In this document: positions 5,361-13,562 of the stretch, one piece after another
Numbering within the stretch: position 1 is the stretch's first letter
Layout: each line of letters opens with the position of its first letter
Source: Acidobacteriota bacterium
Lineage (GTDB): Bacteria; Acidobacteriota; Terriglobia; Terriglobales; Acidobacteriaceae
Assembly: GCA_025353435.1 (NCBI GenBank)
Contig: JANXQR010000184.1
Location: 1-14,943, forward strand
Direction: 5' to 3'
DNA length: 14,943 nucleotides
Made by a program: the position numbers and the translations under genes
The notes under the pieces: model-generated
What the model was told of the DNA's origin: nothing
What the model saw: only the letters and a program-made list of their open reading frames with translations
The model's database searches: none

Positions 5361-7175
5361 ATGCCGATTCGCGAAGATATTCTTGCTCCCAGTGCCGGTG
5401 AAAATCCCAGCGGCGTCGATCTCCGTTACGACACCAAACTGCTCATCTACGACAAGATCAAAGAGGCTAGGCGCCAGGACGACGAACTGGCCCAGGGTGC
5501 GTGGCAAACTGAGCGCAAGACCGCGAACTGGCCAGTTGCCCTGAAACTGGCGCAGGACACAATTGCTACCACTTCCAAGGATCTGCAGCTCGCGGCTTAC
5601 TTAACTGAGGCATTGCTTCAGATGGAGCGCTTCGCAGGCTTGCGCCAGGGACTCGATATCACCTTTCGACTTCTCGTCGATTTTTGGGACACAATCTACC
5701 CGCAAATTGAAGACGGGGATCGCGAACTCCGTGCGCGTCCACTCGGATGGATCGGCTCCATGCTCGACATGCCGATCCGATCCGCGCCAATAGCCTCAGC
5801 CGGTTATTCCCTGATCACGTATTCCGATTCCCGCAAAGTTGGGTACGAGGATCAGGTAAAAACCGATAAGGATCGGAAAGCCCGCAACGTCATGATGGAA
5901 GGGGGCAAGATTGCCCCCGAGGTCTTTGACAAAGCATTCGCTGAAACACCCAAGGTTTTTTATCTCCAGGCCGAGAAGGACATAGATGTGTCCCTAGAGA
6001 TCGTCGCCAGAATGGACGCGTATTGCGACGAGAAGTTCGAAGACGATTCGCCCGGTTTTGGAAAGCTAAAGAACGCACTCACAGAAGTTCGCCAGGTCGT
6101 CCATCAACTGCTGGAGAAAAAGCGCGAGAAGGAACCGGATCCGGTGGAAGAAGTGCCGGTTGAAGAGACTGCGCTAGCCGAAGGCGCCAGCTCCGGAGAG
6201 GGCGGCGCGCCCGGATCGATCGCCGGAGTTGGGATCTCCTTTTCAGCCGAACCCGCCGATCGCCGCCAGGCAGTAATGGCAATTGTGGGAGCCGCGGCCT
6301 TCCTGCGCAAGCGTGAGCCCTTCAGTCCCGCGCCTTACCTTCTTTTGCGTGGACTTCGATGGGGAGAATTACGCACCGCGACGCGCCTCGGCGACAGCAC
6401 TTTGCTGGAGGCGCCACCCACCGAACTCCGCCAGCAGATCAAGCGCTTGGCGTTAGCAAAAAAGTGGGCTGAGCTGCTGGAAGCCGGCGAGCAGGCACTC
6501 GCGCTTCCTGGCAGCCGCGCATGGCTCGATTTGCAGCGACTCTCAGTGACAGCGTGCGCCGCGCTGGGTTCTGACTACGAGCCAATCGCCGCAGCCCTCC
6601 GGTCGGAGTTGCGCGCACTGCTGAACGATGTGCCTGAGTTGCTCGATGCCATGTTGCTTGACGATACCCCTGCCGCGAATCCCGACACCAAGGCATGGTT
6701 GCAATCGCTTGGCAATCCGACCCAACGGGCCCAGTCCGAAGAGGAAGTTGAGGCTGCTGAGGAGGCGACCAGTCATCGCAATGGAACTCCCACATGGCTC
6801 GTACCCGCCCTCGATGCCAACGTACGCGCCAAGGATGCGTTGGCGGCGGGACATGAACTTGAAGCGTTTGGCATCCTGCGCAGCGAACTCGCCAAACAAC
6901 GCTCTGGCCGCCGACGCTTCCGGCGCACCATGCAGATGATCGAGCTTGCCATCGCCGCTGGCAAGGATGAGATAGCCCAGCCACTCCTTGAAGACATTGC
7001 AGCCGCGATTGAGACTCATAAGCTCGATGCGTGGGAAGATCCGGAACTGATGGCTAGCGACCTGACAAAGCTGATGCGCTACAGCAAGAAAATCCAAGGT
7101 AGTAGCACAGAAAAGCAAAAACTGTTTGAACGCATCTGCCGCCTCGATCCGGTCAAGGCGCTGAACGTGGGGTAA
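5361..7175 (+). CDS. tssA: T6SS assembly protein TssA with ImpA N-terminal and VasJ-type C-terminal regions
   Basis: A 604-residue TssA, which forms ring- or star-shaped oligomers that prime baseplate, tube and sheath assembly. The ImpA_N domain is at the start (SGVDLRYD, 17-24), with LTEALLQMERFAGLRQGL (81-98) and RARPLGWIGSML (124-135). A charged, Glu/Pro- and then Gly/Ser-rich linker spans about 252-290. A second helical block follows (PYLLLRGLRWGEL, 325-337). The C-terminal VasJ-type region starts near 365 (WAELLEAGEQAL) and ends with a conserved helical segment (WEDPELMASDLTKL, 558-571). It is at the long end for TssA. Start ATG 5361 follows a CAGGGA site nine bases upstream. It lies 30 bases after tagJ and four bases before tssE. 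In the H1 cluster tssA is elsewhere, so this position is notable. Confidence 0.92.
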   Translation: MPIREDILAPSAGENPSGVDLRYDTKLLIYDKIKEARRQDDELAQGAWQTERKTANWPVALKLAQDTIATTSKDLQLAAYLTEALLQMERFAGLRQGLDITFRLLVDFWDTIYPQIEDGDRELRARPLGWIGSMLDMPIRSAPIASAGYSLITYSDSRKVGYEDQVKTDKDRKARNVMMEGGKIAPEVFDKAFAETPKVFYLQAEKDIDVSLEIVARMDAYCDEKFEDDSPGFGKLKNALTEVRQVVHQLLEKKREKEPDPVEEVPVEETALAEGASSGEGGAPGSIAGVGISFSAEPADRRQAVMAIVGAAAFLRKREPFSPAPYLLLRGLRWGELRTATRLGDSTLLEAPPTELRQQIKRLALAKKWAELLEAGEQALALPGSRAWLDLQRLSVTACAALGSDYEPIAAALRSELRALLNDVPELLDAMLLDDTPAANPDTKAWLQSLGNPTQRAQSEEEVEAAEEATSHRNGTPTWLVPALDANVRAKDALAAGHELEAFGILRSELAKQRSGRRRFRRTMQMIELAIAAGKDEIAQPLLEDIAAAIETHKLDAWEDPELMASDLTKLMRYSKKIQGSSTEKQKLFERICRLDPVKALNVG

Positions 7176-7179
7176 TGAA

Positions 7180-7680
7180 ATGGCACGCGGCGCAGGCGAA
7201 ACTACGATCACCATCTCGGTCCTGGATCGACTCATTGATGCTGAGCCGGAGAACCGGATGGAGAATCCTCTCAGCAGGGCGCAATCCGTGCGTCTGCTGA
7301 AGAATTCTGTGCGTCGCGATCTAGAATGGCTGCTCAACACGAGGCGCATCGCCGACGTCCCCGACGAAGGCTTGAAGGAAGTGAACCGTTCAACCTTCGT
7401 TTACGGGCTGCCAGACCTTTCCTCCGTGAGCGTTGGCAACTCTGGAGACAGGAACCGGCTTGTTCGAAACATTCTGGCAACGATTAATTTGTTTGAGCCG
7501 CGCCTTGCAAACGTGCGCCTCGTTCTCGTGGAGACTCCAGACTCCGGCAAAAAGGATGTCCGCTTGCGGATCGAGGCTATGCTCCGCATGGACCCGGTAC
7601 CCGAGCCAATCTCCTTCGACACCTTGATTGAGCTCAAAAGCGGCAGTTGTCACCTTTCCGGGGGCGACGATGCGCGATGA
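7180..7680 (+). CDS. tssE: T6SS baseplate wedge protein TssE (gp25-like)
   Basis: A 166-residue TssE, the homologue of phage T4 gp25, a baseplate wedge component that nucleates sheath polymerisation. Family features are SVRRDLEWLLNTRR (43-56), the YGLPDLSSV motif (75-83), and the FEPRLANVRLVL segment (105-116), which includes the conserved glutamate and arginine (EPR) of the gp25 fold. Length is normal. ATG 7180 lies four bases after the tssA stop; the only ribosome binding site is the GGGG at the very end of tssA (7169-7172), so translation is probably coupled to tssA. The last 11 bases overlap tssF. Confidence 0.94.
   Translation: MARGAGETTITISVLDRLIDAEPENRMENPLSRAQSVRLLKNSVRRDLEWLLNTRRIADVPDEGLKEVNRSTFVYGLPDLSSVSVGNSGDRNRLVRNILATINLFEPRLANVRLVLVETPDSGKKDVRLRIEAMLRMDPVPEPISFDTLIELKSGSCHLSGGDDAR
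7660..7664 (+). promoter_or_regulatory. G-rich ribosome binding site that decides the tssF start
   Basis: GGGGG within the end of tssE lies five bases before ATG 7670. The protein from this ATG begins MRDELLLYYERELDYLR, the standard start of TssF proteins, whereas an upstream TTG in the same frame (7628) would add 14 residues with no family support. Confidence 0.6.
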
Positions 7681-9511
7681 ACTGCTTCTTTACTACGAGC
7701 GCGAACTGGATTACCTGCGCAAATCGGCCGCGAATTTCGCTGAGAAATACCCAAAGGTGGCTTCCCGCCTTGTTCTTGAACCCACCAAGTGCGAAGACCC
7801 TCACGTTGAGCGACTGCTTGAAGCCTTCGCGTTCCTGGCCGCCCGCATCCACCTCAAACTCGATGACGACTTCCCGGAAATCTCTGAAGGTCTGCTCAGT
7901 ATTGTCTATCCGCAACTGGTGCGGCCACTTCCCTCCATGTCCGTCGTGGAGTTTCAGCTCGATGCAGAAAAAGGCAAGCTGAGCAGCGGTCTAAAGATTG
8001 ATCGAGGATCGTCTCTCTTCTCAAAGCCGATCAGTGGAATTCCATGCACCTTCCGCACCAGTTACGACACAACGCTTTGGCCGCTCACGGTGAGTGCCGC
8101 TGAGCTTCGCCCTCCGAGCCAGCTCAAGCCGGCCGTAAAAACTAGCGACTCCTCCTGGGCAATCCGACTCGAACTTAAATGTGCGAAGGACGTCTCCTTC
8201 TCAGCCTTGAAGCCGGACAAGCTGCGGTTTTACCTCGACGGCGAGAGCGGATTGGTCAACATCGTTTATGAGCTGTTGTTTAGTCGACTAAACCGCATTC
8301 AAGTGCGAGACCTGACGCCCAATTCTCGCCTCGCCCCCGTTTTCCTGCCTGCATCCGCGCTCCAGCCCGTAGGGTTCGGTCCAGATGAAGGAATGGTGGC
8401 GTATCCCTCTTCCACTTTCGCAGGCCACAGAATCCTTCTTGAGTACTTCGCATTCCCTGAGAAGTTCCTGTTCATCGATCTCACCGGCCTCGAAGCCGTG
8501 TGCAGTGCCGGCTTCAAGGATGGAATCGAAGTCATATTCCTCATCTCCGAGATTGAAGGAAGCGGCCGCGTTCAGCGGCTGGAACTAGAGCTTTCCAAGA
8601 AGACCTTCCGGCTTGGTTGCACTCCGGTGGTTAATCTCTTCACTCAAACCGCCGAGCCTATCCAGCTAAATCAGCGCCGTTCAGAGTACCAGGTTGTCCC
8701 CGATGTGCGCCGACCCTACTCCGTCGAAATCTATTCGGTCGACGAAGTGACCGCCATCAATACGGCCACTCAGAAGATCTCTACCTTCGAGCCCTTCTAC
8801 TCTCTTCGCCACTCTGTGCGGAGAGACGATCGCTCCTGCTTCTGGTTGGCACGCCGCCGTCCCTCGGCTCGCCCCAACGACGATGGGACCGACGTCTCGC
8901 TCTCTCTGCTCGACCTGACCATGTCAAACGTTGACCCGGACGCAACGGTTCTCTCAGTGCGCACAACCTGCACCAACCGCGATCTTCCGTCCCGTCTTCC
9001 GTTTGGAAACCAGGATAGCGATTTTGAGATGGAAGGCGCTGCAGCGATGAAGCGCATCGTTGCGCTGCGCAAACCAACTGCGCCCGTAAGACCGCCGCTT
9101 GGTAAGGGAGTGCTCTGGCGCCTGGTCTCACACTTGTCTTTGAACTATCTTTCCCTCGTCGAAGGAGGCAAGGACGCATTGCAGGAGATTCTGCGGCTCT
9201 ATGATGTTGGCCGCACCGCCTACTCGCAGAACGTCATACAGAGTATTATTGACGTCCGCTCAAGTAAGCACTTTGCCCGGCTGGTATCGGAACAAGGAGT
9301 ATGCTTCGCGCGCGGCCTACGCATCGACTTGGAGATTGACGAAGACCAGTTTGCCGGTGGGGGCGCATTTCTGTTCGCCACTGTGCTTGAACGCTTTTTT
9401 GGCCTTGCCGCTTCGCTCAACAGCTTCACCCAACTAAGCGTAACGACGCCGCAAAGAAAGGAGGAACTCTACAAATGGGAACCGAGATCGGGACGTCGAA
9501 TGCTGGTTTAA
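7670..9511 (+). CDS. tssF: T6SS baseplate protein TssF (VasA/ImpG)
   Basis: A 613-residue TssF, a baseplate wedge protein that forms a complex with TssG, TssE and TssK. The start MRDELLLYYERELDYLRKSA is a strong family signature, followed by FAEKYPKVASRLVLEP and the DDDFPEISEGLLSIVYPQ region in the first 90 residues. The C-terminal end carries FFGLAASLNSFTQLSV and KWEPRSGRRML, the usual TssF ending. Length is typical. The first 11 bases overlap tssE and the last 37 overlap tssG, so tssE-tssF-tssG look translationally coupled, as suits subunits of one wedge complex. Confidence 0.96.
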   Translation: MRDELLLYYERELDYLRKSAANFAEKYPKVASRLVLEPTKCEDPHVERLLEAFAFLAARIHLKLDDDFPEISEGLLSIVYPQLVRPLPSMSVVEFQLDAEKGKLSSGLKIDRGSSLFSKPISGIPCTFRTSYDTTLWPLTVSAAELRPPSQLKPAVKTSDSSWAIRLELKCAKDVSFSALKPDKLRFYLDGESGLVNIVYELLFSRLNRIQVRDLTPNSRLAPVFLPASALQPVGFGPDEGMVAYPSSTFAGHRILLEYFAFPEKFLFIDLTGLEAVCSAGFKDGIEVIFLISEIEGSGRVQRLELELSKKTFRLGCTPVVNLFTQTAEPIQLNQRRSEYQVVPDVRRPYSVEIYSVDEVTAINTATQKISTFEPFYSLRHSVRRDDRSCFWLARRRPSARPNDDGTDVSLSLLDLTMSNVDPDATVLSVRTTCTNRDLPSRLPFGNQDSDFEMEGAAAMKRIVALRKPTAPVRPPLGKGVLWRLVSHLSLNYLSLVEGGKDALQEILRLYDVGRTAYSQNVIQSIIDVRSSKHFARLVSEQGVCFARGLRIDLEIDEDQFAGGGAFLFATVLERFFGLAASLNSFTQLSVTTPQRKEELYKWEPRSGRRMLV

Positions 9512-10509
9512 ATGATTCAGCTGTCGGGGTGGAATTGCAGGATGATCCCTGCTCCTTTGAGTTCTTCCAGGCGGTGGCCTTGCTTGAGCGGCTGCGCCAT
9601 GATGCACGCGGCGTTGGTGGCTTCTCAAGCCCATCTGACGAGGCCGTGCGATTTCGCGCCAATCCGCATCTCGGTTTTCCAGCCAGCGAGATCCAGGAAC
9701 TGAAGTTCCCCGAAACTGGTCCGGCAGAGATGATGGTCAATTTCATGGGCATCACGGGACCCATGGGCCTTCTTCCACACCCTTACAGCGAACTGATCCT
9801 TGAACGTCAGCGGGCGAAGGACAGAGGCCTTGCGGCATTTCTCGATATCTTCAACCATCGCGCTATCTCGCTTTTTTACCGCGCGTGGCAGCGGTCCCGA
9901 TTCCCCGTCAACTACGGCAATGATTCGCGCGACTTCTTTACGCAGTATTTGCGCGACCTGCTCGGCCTGGGCACTCCGAAGCTTCGCGATCGTCAATCGA
10001 TTGAAGACGAAGCGCTCATGCATTACCTCTCTCTCATCGCCTCTCAGTCGCGATCGGCCGCGGCTCTCGAGCAGCTGTTGGCTGACTACTTCGAAGTGCC
10101 CATCGAAGTGCAGCAGTTCACCGGAGCGTGGTACCCCATTGATGCCTCCACACAATGCGAAATGGACGATAAGGACTCGTTTTCCAGCCAGGTCGGTTCG
10201 GGAGCTGTCGTCGGCGACACCATGTGGGATCGTCAGGGCAGCGTCCGCATCCGCGTTGGCCCGGTCAGTCTGGAACGCTACAATGACTTTCTCCCCGCGG
10301 GCAGCGCCCACAAGGCGCTGCGCGCCATCACACGTTTCTTCAGCAACGACTGTCTCGATTTTGAAGTGCAGTTGGTTCTTGATCGCAACAAAGTCCCCCC
10401 GGTCGAACTCGATCTGAACGCCAAATCACCAGCGCGTCTCGGCTGGGTCTCGTGGGCTAGCACTGTTCCCCTGAGCCACGACCCCGACGACGCGATTCTG
10501 GCATTGTGA
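9475..10509 (+). CDS. tssG: T6SS baseplate protein TssG (VasB/ImpH)
   Basis: A 344-residue TssG, partner of TssF in the baseplate wedge. Hallmarks are FEFFQAVALLERLR (28-41), VRFRANPHLGFPASEI (58-73), NFMGITGPMGLLPHPYSE (89-106) and FLDIFNHRAISLFYRAW (122-138), all in family order. Length is normal. The start ATG 9475 has a strong AAGGAGG site (about ten bases upstream) within tssF and overlaps it by 37 bases. No later in-frame ATG fits the conserved N-terminal region better. clpV follows after a ten-base gap. Confidence 0.95.
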   Translation: MGTEIGTSNAGLNDSAVGVELQDDPCSFEFFQAVALLERLRHDARGVGGFSSPSDEAVRFRANPHLGFPASEIQELKFPETGPAEMMVNFMGITGPMGLLPHPYSELILERQRAKDRGLAAFLDIFNHRAISLFYRAWQRSRFPVNYGNDSRDFFTQYLRDLLGLGTPKLRDRQSIEDEALMHYLSLIASQSRSAAALEQLLADYFEVPIEVQQFTGAWYPIDASTQCEMDDKDSFSSQVGSGAVVGDTMWDRQGSVRIRVGPVSLERYNDFLPAGSAHKALRAITRFFSNDCLDFEVQLVLDRNKVPPVELDLNAKSPARLGWVSWASTVPLSHDPDDAILAL

Positions 10510-10512
10510 GGA
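10508..10512 (+). promoter_or_regulatory. Ribosome binding site that decides the clpV start
   Basis: GAGGA overlaps the tssG stop codon and lies seven bases before ATG 10520. It supports this ATG over a TTG two codons upstream (10514), which would be only two bases from the site. Confidence 0.6.
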
Positions 10513-10519
10513 ATTGAAA

Positions 10520-13240
10520 ATGGGATTGAATCTGAAAGCACTTATCGCCAAGCTGAATGACCCCACCCGTGCCGCTCTGGAAGGCGCGGCTGGACTTTGC
10601 CTTTCCCGAACCCACTACGACATCGAGGTCGAACACTTCCTTACCAAGCTGCTCGATTCTGCGTCGGGTGACTTTGCGGCCATCATCAAGCACTTCGAAG
10701 TCGACAAATCACGACTCACCGGCGAGCTGGCTCGCAGCATGGACAAGCTCAAGTCAGGCAACGCGCGCACTCCTGCCATCAGCCCAACCGTGTTGAAAAT
10801 GCTGACAACGGCGTGGACTGTCGGCTCAATCGACTTCAACGCCGGCCAGGTTCGCACCGGGTTCGTCATATTGGCATTGGCTTCCGACGAAGAGCTTTCT
10901 CGGCTCCTTCGCGACGTGAGCAAGGAGTTCCAGAAGATCAACGCGGATGCACTGCGCAAAGATCTGATGGGAATTGTTGCGCTGTCAAGTGAAACTACAA
11001 CCACTGGTGTGACAGCGGGAGCGCCAGGCGAAGCCGCAAAGCCCGTCGGCGGGAAGACACCAAATCTCGATCAGTACACGGTTGACCTGACCGGCAATGC
11101 CAAGAAAGGCAAGATCGATCCGGTCCTCGGGCGCGACCATGAGATCCGCCAGATCATTGACATTCTCACGCGCCGCAGACAGAACAATCCCATCCTTACC
11201 GGTGAGGCCGGCGTCGGAAAAACAGCCGTAGTCGAAGGCTTTGCACTGCGCGTAGCGAATGGCGATGTTCCCCCACCTCTCAAAAATGTACACATTCGCA
11301 CGCTGGACCTCGCACTGCTACAGGCCGGCGCCGGGGTTAAGGGAGAATTTGAAAACCGCCTCAAGGGCTTGATCGAAGAAGTCAAGGCTTCTGCAACACC
11401 AATCATCCTGTTCATTGACGAAGCGCACACCATGATCGGCGCAGGCGGACAGGCTGGGCAAAATGACGCCGCCAACCTCCTCAAGCCAGCATTGGCTCGC
11501 GGTGAATTGCGCACGATCGCAGCAACTACGTGGTCTGAATACAAGAAGTATTTCGAGAAAGATGCGGCACTCGCCCGCCGTTTTCAGGTCGTCAAAGTCG
11601 AGGAGCCCAGCGAGCAGCAGTGCATGATCATGATGCGCGGCCTCGTCGCGTCCCTCGAGAAGCATCACAAGGTGCGAATCCTTGATGAGGCAGTCTATTC
11701 CAGCGTGCGACTTTCGCACCGCTTTCTCGCGGGACGCCAACTGCCGGACAAGGCCGTCAGCATTCTCGACACCGCTTGCGCGCGCCTCGCTCTAGGCCAA
11801 AGCGCCACTCCGCCTGCCATCGAAGACCTCATCCGCCAAATCGACGCACTCGAAGTGCAGAAGAGGATTCTCGATCGCGAAGAGATTGTTGGCGCTGATC
11901 ACCAGGAGAAGCTTGGCCAGATTGCCGATCAAAAAGTGGCCGCCGATTCCACGCTCGCCGCTCTGCAGGCGCGCTGGGATAAGGAGCGCGATCTAGTCGG
12001 AAGAATTCGTGACCTGCGCGACAAACTCGAGGTCGCGCACAGCGGCAAGGCACCTGATGTCCCTGCATTGCAGGATGCCGCGGCTGCCGCAACTCCCGCT
12101 CCCATCACGCCGCCTGAAGTGTTGAAGTCGGACTTGCAGACGCTTGAAACTGAGCTCTCTGCGTTGCAAGGCGAGACCGGCCTGATCCGCGTTTGCGTCG
12201 ATGCGCAGATCGTGGGCGAAGTGCTCTCCGCTTGGACCGGGATCCCAGCCGGCAAGATGCTGAAAGACGAGATCACCACGGTCCTCGCACTGCAAGAGCA
12301 TCTGGGCAAGCGCGTTATCGGCCAGAACCACGCGATGGAGATTATCAGCCAGCGCGTGCAGACGTCCCGCGCTTCCCTCGATGATCCAAACAAGCCAGTC
12401 GGCGTGTTCATGCTTGTCGGTCCCAGCGGCGTCGGCAAGACCGAAACGGCCCTCGCGCTCTCTGACCTTCTCTACGGAGGCGAACACAACCTCATCACGA
12501 TTAACATGTCGGAATTCCAGGAATCGCACACAGTCTCCACGCTGAAGGGTTCGCCGCCCGGATACGTGGGCTATGGCGAGGGCGGAGTCCTCACCGAGGC
12601 TGTGCGCCGTCGACCCTACTCGGTTGTGCTTCTCGATGAAGTAGAAAAGGCGCACCCTGACGTTCTTGAATTGTTCTTCCAGGTATTCGACAAGGGTCAG
12701 ATGGAAGACGGCGAGGGCCGAGAAATCAACTTCAAAAACAACATCATCATCCTGACGACCAATGCCTGCACAGATCAGATGATGAAACTGCTCGCCGATC
12801 CGGAAACTGCGCCGGGGCCGAAGGCGCTCATCGAGGCAATCAAGCCTGAAATGAACAAGATTTTCAAGCCGGCGTTTCTTGGCCGCATGGTGCTGATCCC
12901 CTACTACCCGGTGCGCGACGAGGCCCTCAAGCAGATCATTCGACTCAAGCTGCGCAAAATTCAACGGCGGCTGCTTGAGAATCACAAGATCAAAATGACG
13001 TATGACGACGCGTTTCTTGAAGCCGTCGCCAGTCGCTGCACCGAAGTGGAGAGCGGCGCCAGAAACGTTGACAACATTCTCACCAATTCCCTGCTCCCCG
13101 ATATCTCCCGCAAGATTCTCAGCAGCATGGCGGAGGGCGAGAAGTTGGGCGCGATTCATGTGAGCGTAAGCGAAGACGGTGAGTTCAGTTACGGCGACCC
13201 AGCGGCTGCGAGTACGAGCAAGCTAGTGGAGGCGGTTTAG
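10520..13240 (+). CDS. clpV: T6SS sheath-recycling AAA+ ATPase ClpV (TssH)
   Basis: A 906-residue ClpV of the Clp/Hsp100 class, which unfolds contracted TssB-TssC sheath for reuse. The Clp N domain is at about 10-150. The first AAA+ module has Walker A GEAGVGKT (228-235), Walker B ILFIDE (296-301) and a putative arginine finger in ARRF (352-355). A middle coiled-coil region spans about 435-555, with an Ala/Pro-rich insert near 510-535. The second AAA+ module has Walker A GPSGVGKT (634-641), Walker B VVLLDE (702-707), TTN sensor 1 (746-748) and GAR sensor 2 (846-848). Pore loop 1 reads GAGVKGEFENR, lacking the tyrosine of ClpB at that place, while GYVGYGEGG in the second module keeps it. This pattern and the genetic context favour ClpV over the disaggregase ClpB. 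Confidence 0.96.
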   Translation: MGLNLKALIAKLNDPTRAALEGAAGLCLSRTHYDIEVEHFLTKLLDSASGDFAAIIKHFEVDKSRLTGELARSMDKLKSGNARTPAISPTVLKMLTTAWTVGSIDFNAGQVRTGFVILALASDEELSRLLRDVSKEFQKINADALRKDLMGIVALSSETTTTGVTAGAPGEAAKPVGGKTPNLDQYTVDLTGNAKKGKIDPVLGRDHEIRQIIDILTRRRQNNPILTGEAGVGKTAVVEGFALRVANGDVPPPLKNVHIRTLDLALLQAGAGVKGEFENRLKGLIEEVKASATPIILFIDEAHTMIGAGGQAGQNDAANLLKPALARGELRTIAATTWSEYKKYFEKDAALARRFQVVKVEEPSEQQCMIMMRGLVASLEKHHKVRILDEAVYSSVRLSHRFLAGRQLPDKAVSILDTACARLALGQSATPPAIEDLIRQIDALEVQKRILDREEIVGADHQEKLGQIADQKVAADSTLAALQARWDKERDLVGRIRDLRDKLEVAHSGKAPDVPALQDAAAAATPAPITPPEVLKSDLQTLETELSALQGETGLIRVCVDAQIVGEVLSAWTGIPAGKMLKDEITTVLALQEHLGKRVIGQNHAMEIISQRVQTSRASLDDPNKPVGVFMLVGPSGVGKTETALALSDLLYGGEHNLITINMSEFQESHTVSTLKGSPPGYVGYGEGGVLTEAVRRRPYSVVLLDEVEKAHPDVLELFFQVFDKGQMEDGEGREINFKNNIIILTTNACTDQMMKLLADPETAPGPKALIEAIKPEMNKIFKPAFLGRMVLIPYYPVRDEALKQIIRLKLRKIQRRLLENHKIKMTYDDAFLEAVASRCTEVESGARNVDNILTNSLLPDISRKILSSMAEGEKLGAIHVSVSEDGEFSYGDPAAASTSKLVEAV

Positions 13241-13346
13241 CACGGTTCGTTGAACGGGTAAGCGAAGGGATGCATCGCATCCTCGTCGGCCAGAACGCAT
13301 TCGAGCGCTGGGATAGTGAAGCAGTTCGAACTCCATCTGACCAGCG

Positions 13347-13366
13347 GGTTCTGATGTTTCAGAACC
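13347..13366 (+). other. Strong hairpin downstream of clpV
   Basis: GGTTCTGA (13347-13354) and TCAGAACC (13359-13366) form a perfect 8-bp stem with a TGTT loop, extendable by one G-T wobble pair. It begins 107 bases after the clpV stop. No T-run follows. It may mark the 3' end of the processed tss transcript or belong to a vgrG leader. Confidence 0.5.
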
Positions 13367-13483
13367 TCAAGAAGGCGATGGAATTTCAGGGATTGAGACT
13401 GGACGTCGTGAAGGGCGTCGGTCGGCGCAAGAATGAGCTTCTCTCAGCGCGACCAATGCCCAGCGCGAAATCGCCATTTCGTT

Positions 13484-13508
13484 CGGCAATTTGCGCCTGC
13501 CGCTTTTT
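13484..13508 (+). terminator. Weak terminator-like hairpin with T-run upstream of vgrG
   Basis: CGGCA (13484-13488) pairs with TGCCG (13498-13502) around a 9-base loop, followed by one C and then TTTTT (13504-13508). The short stem makes it a weak intrinsic terminator. The preceding CGAAAT/ATTTCG hairpin (13466-13481) ends two bases before it. An alternative pairing of 13463-13471 with 13489-13496 would disrupt both, an attenuator-like topology. Confidence 0.35.
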
Positions 13509-13562
13509 GGGGTCGCAGTGCCAAGAAGAATGGGAACGACACGGGCAGGGGAGATGTGAATT

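Larger units (their letters stand above)
13241..13562. other. Structured gap between clpV and vgrG without a convincing gene
   Basis: These 322 bases hold an 8-bp hairpin (13347-13366), a 6-bp hairpin (13466-13481), a terminator-like hairpin with a T-run (13484-13508), and a palindrome AGTTCGAACT (13323-13332). A 107-codon open frame starts at 13270 but has no properly spaced ribosome binding site, no recognisable domain, and overlaps the vgrG start by 31 bases, so I do not call it a gene. The vgrG ribosome binding site is at 13547-13553. The region looks like a regulatory boundary or leader between the structural operon and vgrG. Confidence 0.6.

Noticed and set aside
5327..5401. Short + frame (MKMNCTSGTG... 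with CSQC) overlapping the tssA start
   Set aside because: Only about 24 codons, out of frame with tssA, with no conserved feature; it probably arises by chance.
6543..7349. 268-codon minus-strand open frame
   Set aside because: It lies antisense to the tssA 3' half and the tssE start, with no recognisable protein features.
11993..13159. 388-codon minus-strand open frame
   Set aside because: It lies antisense to the second AAA+ module of clpV and has no recognisable motif.
13323..13332. AGTTCGAACT, resembling a tRNA T-loop sequence
   Set aside because: No acceptor, D or anticodon arms can be built around it; it is only a short palindrome.
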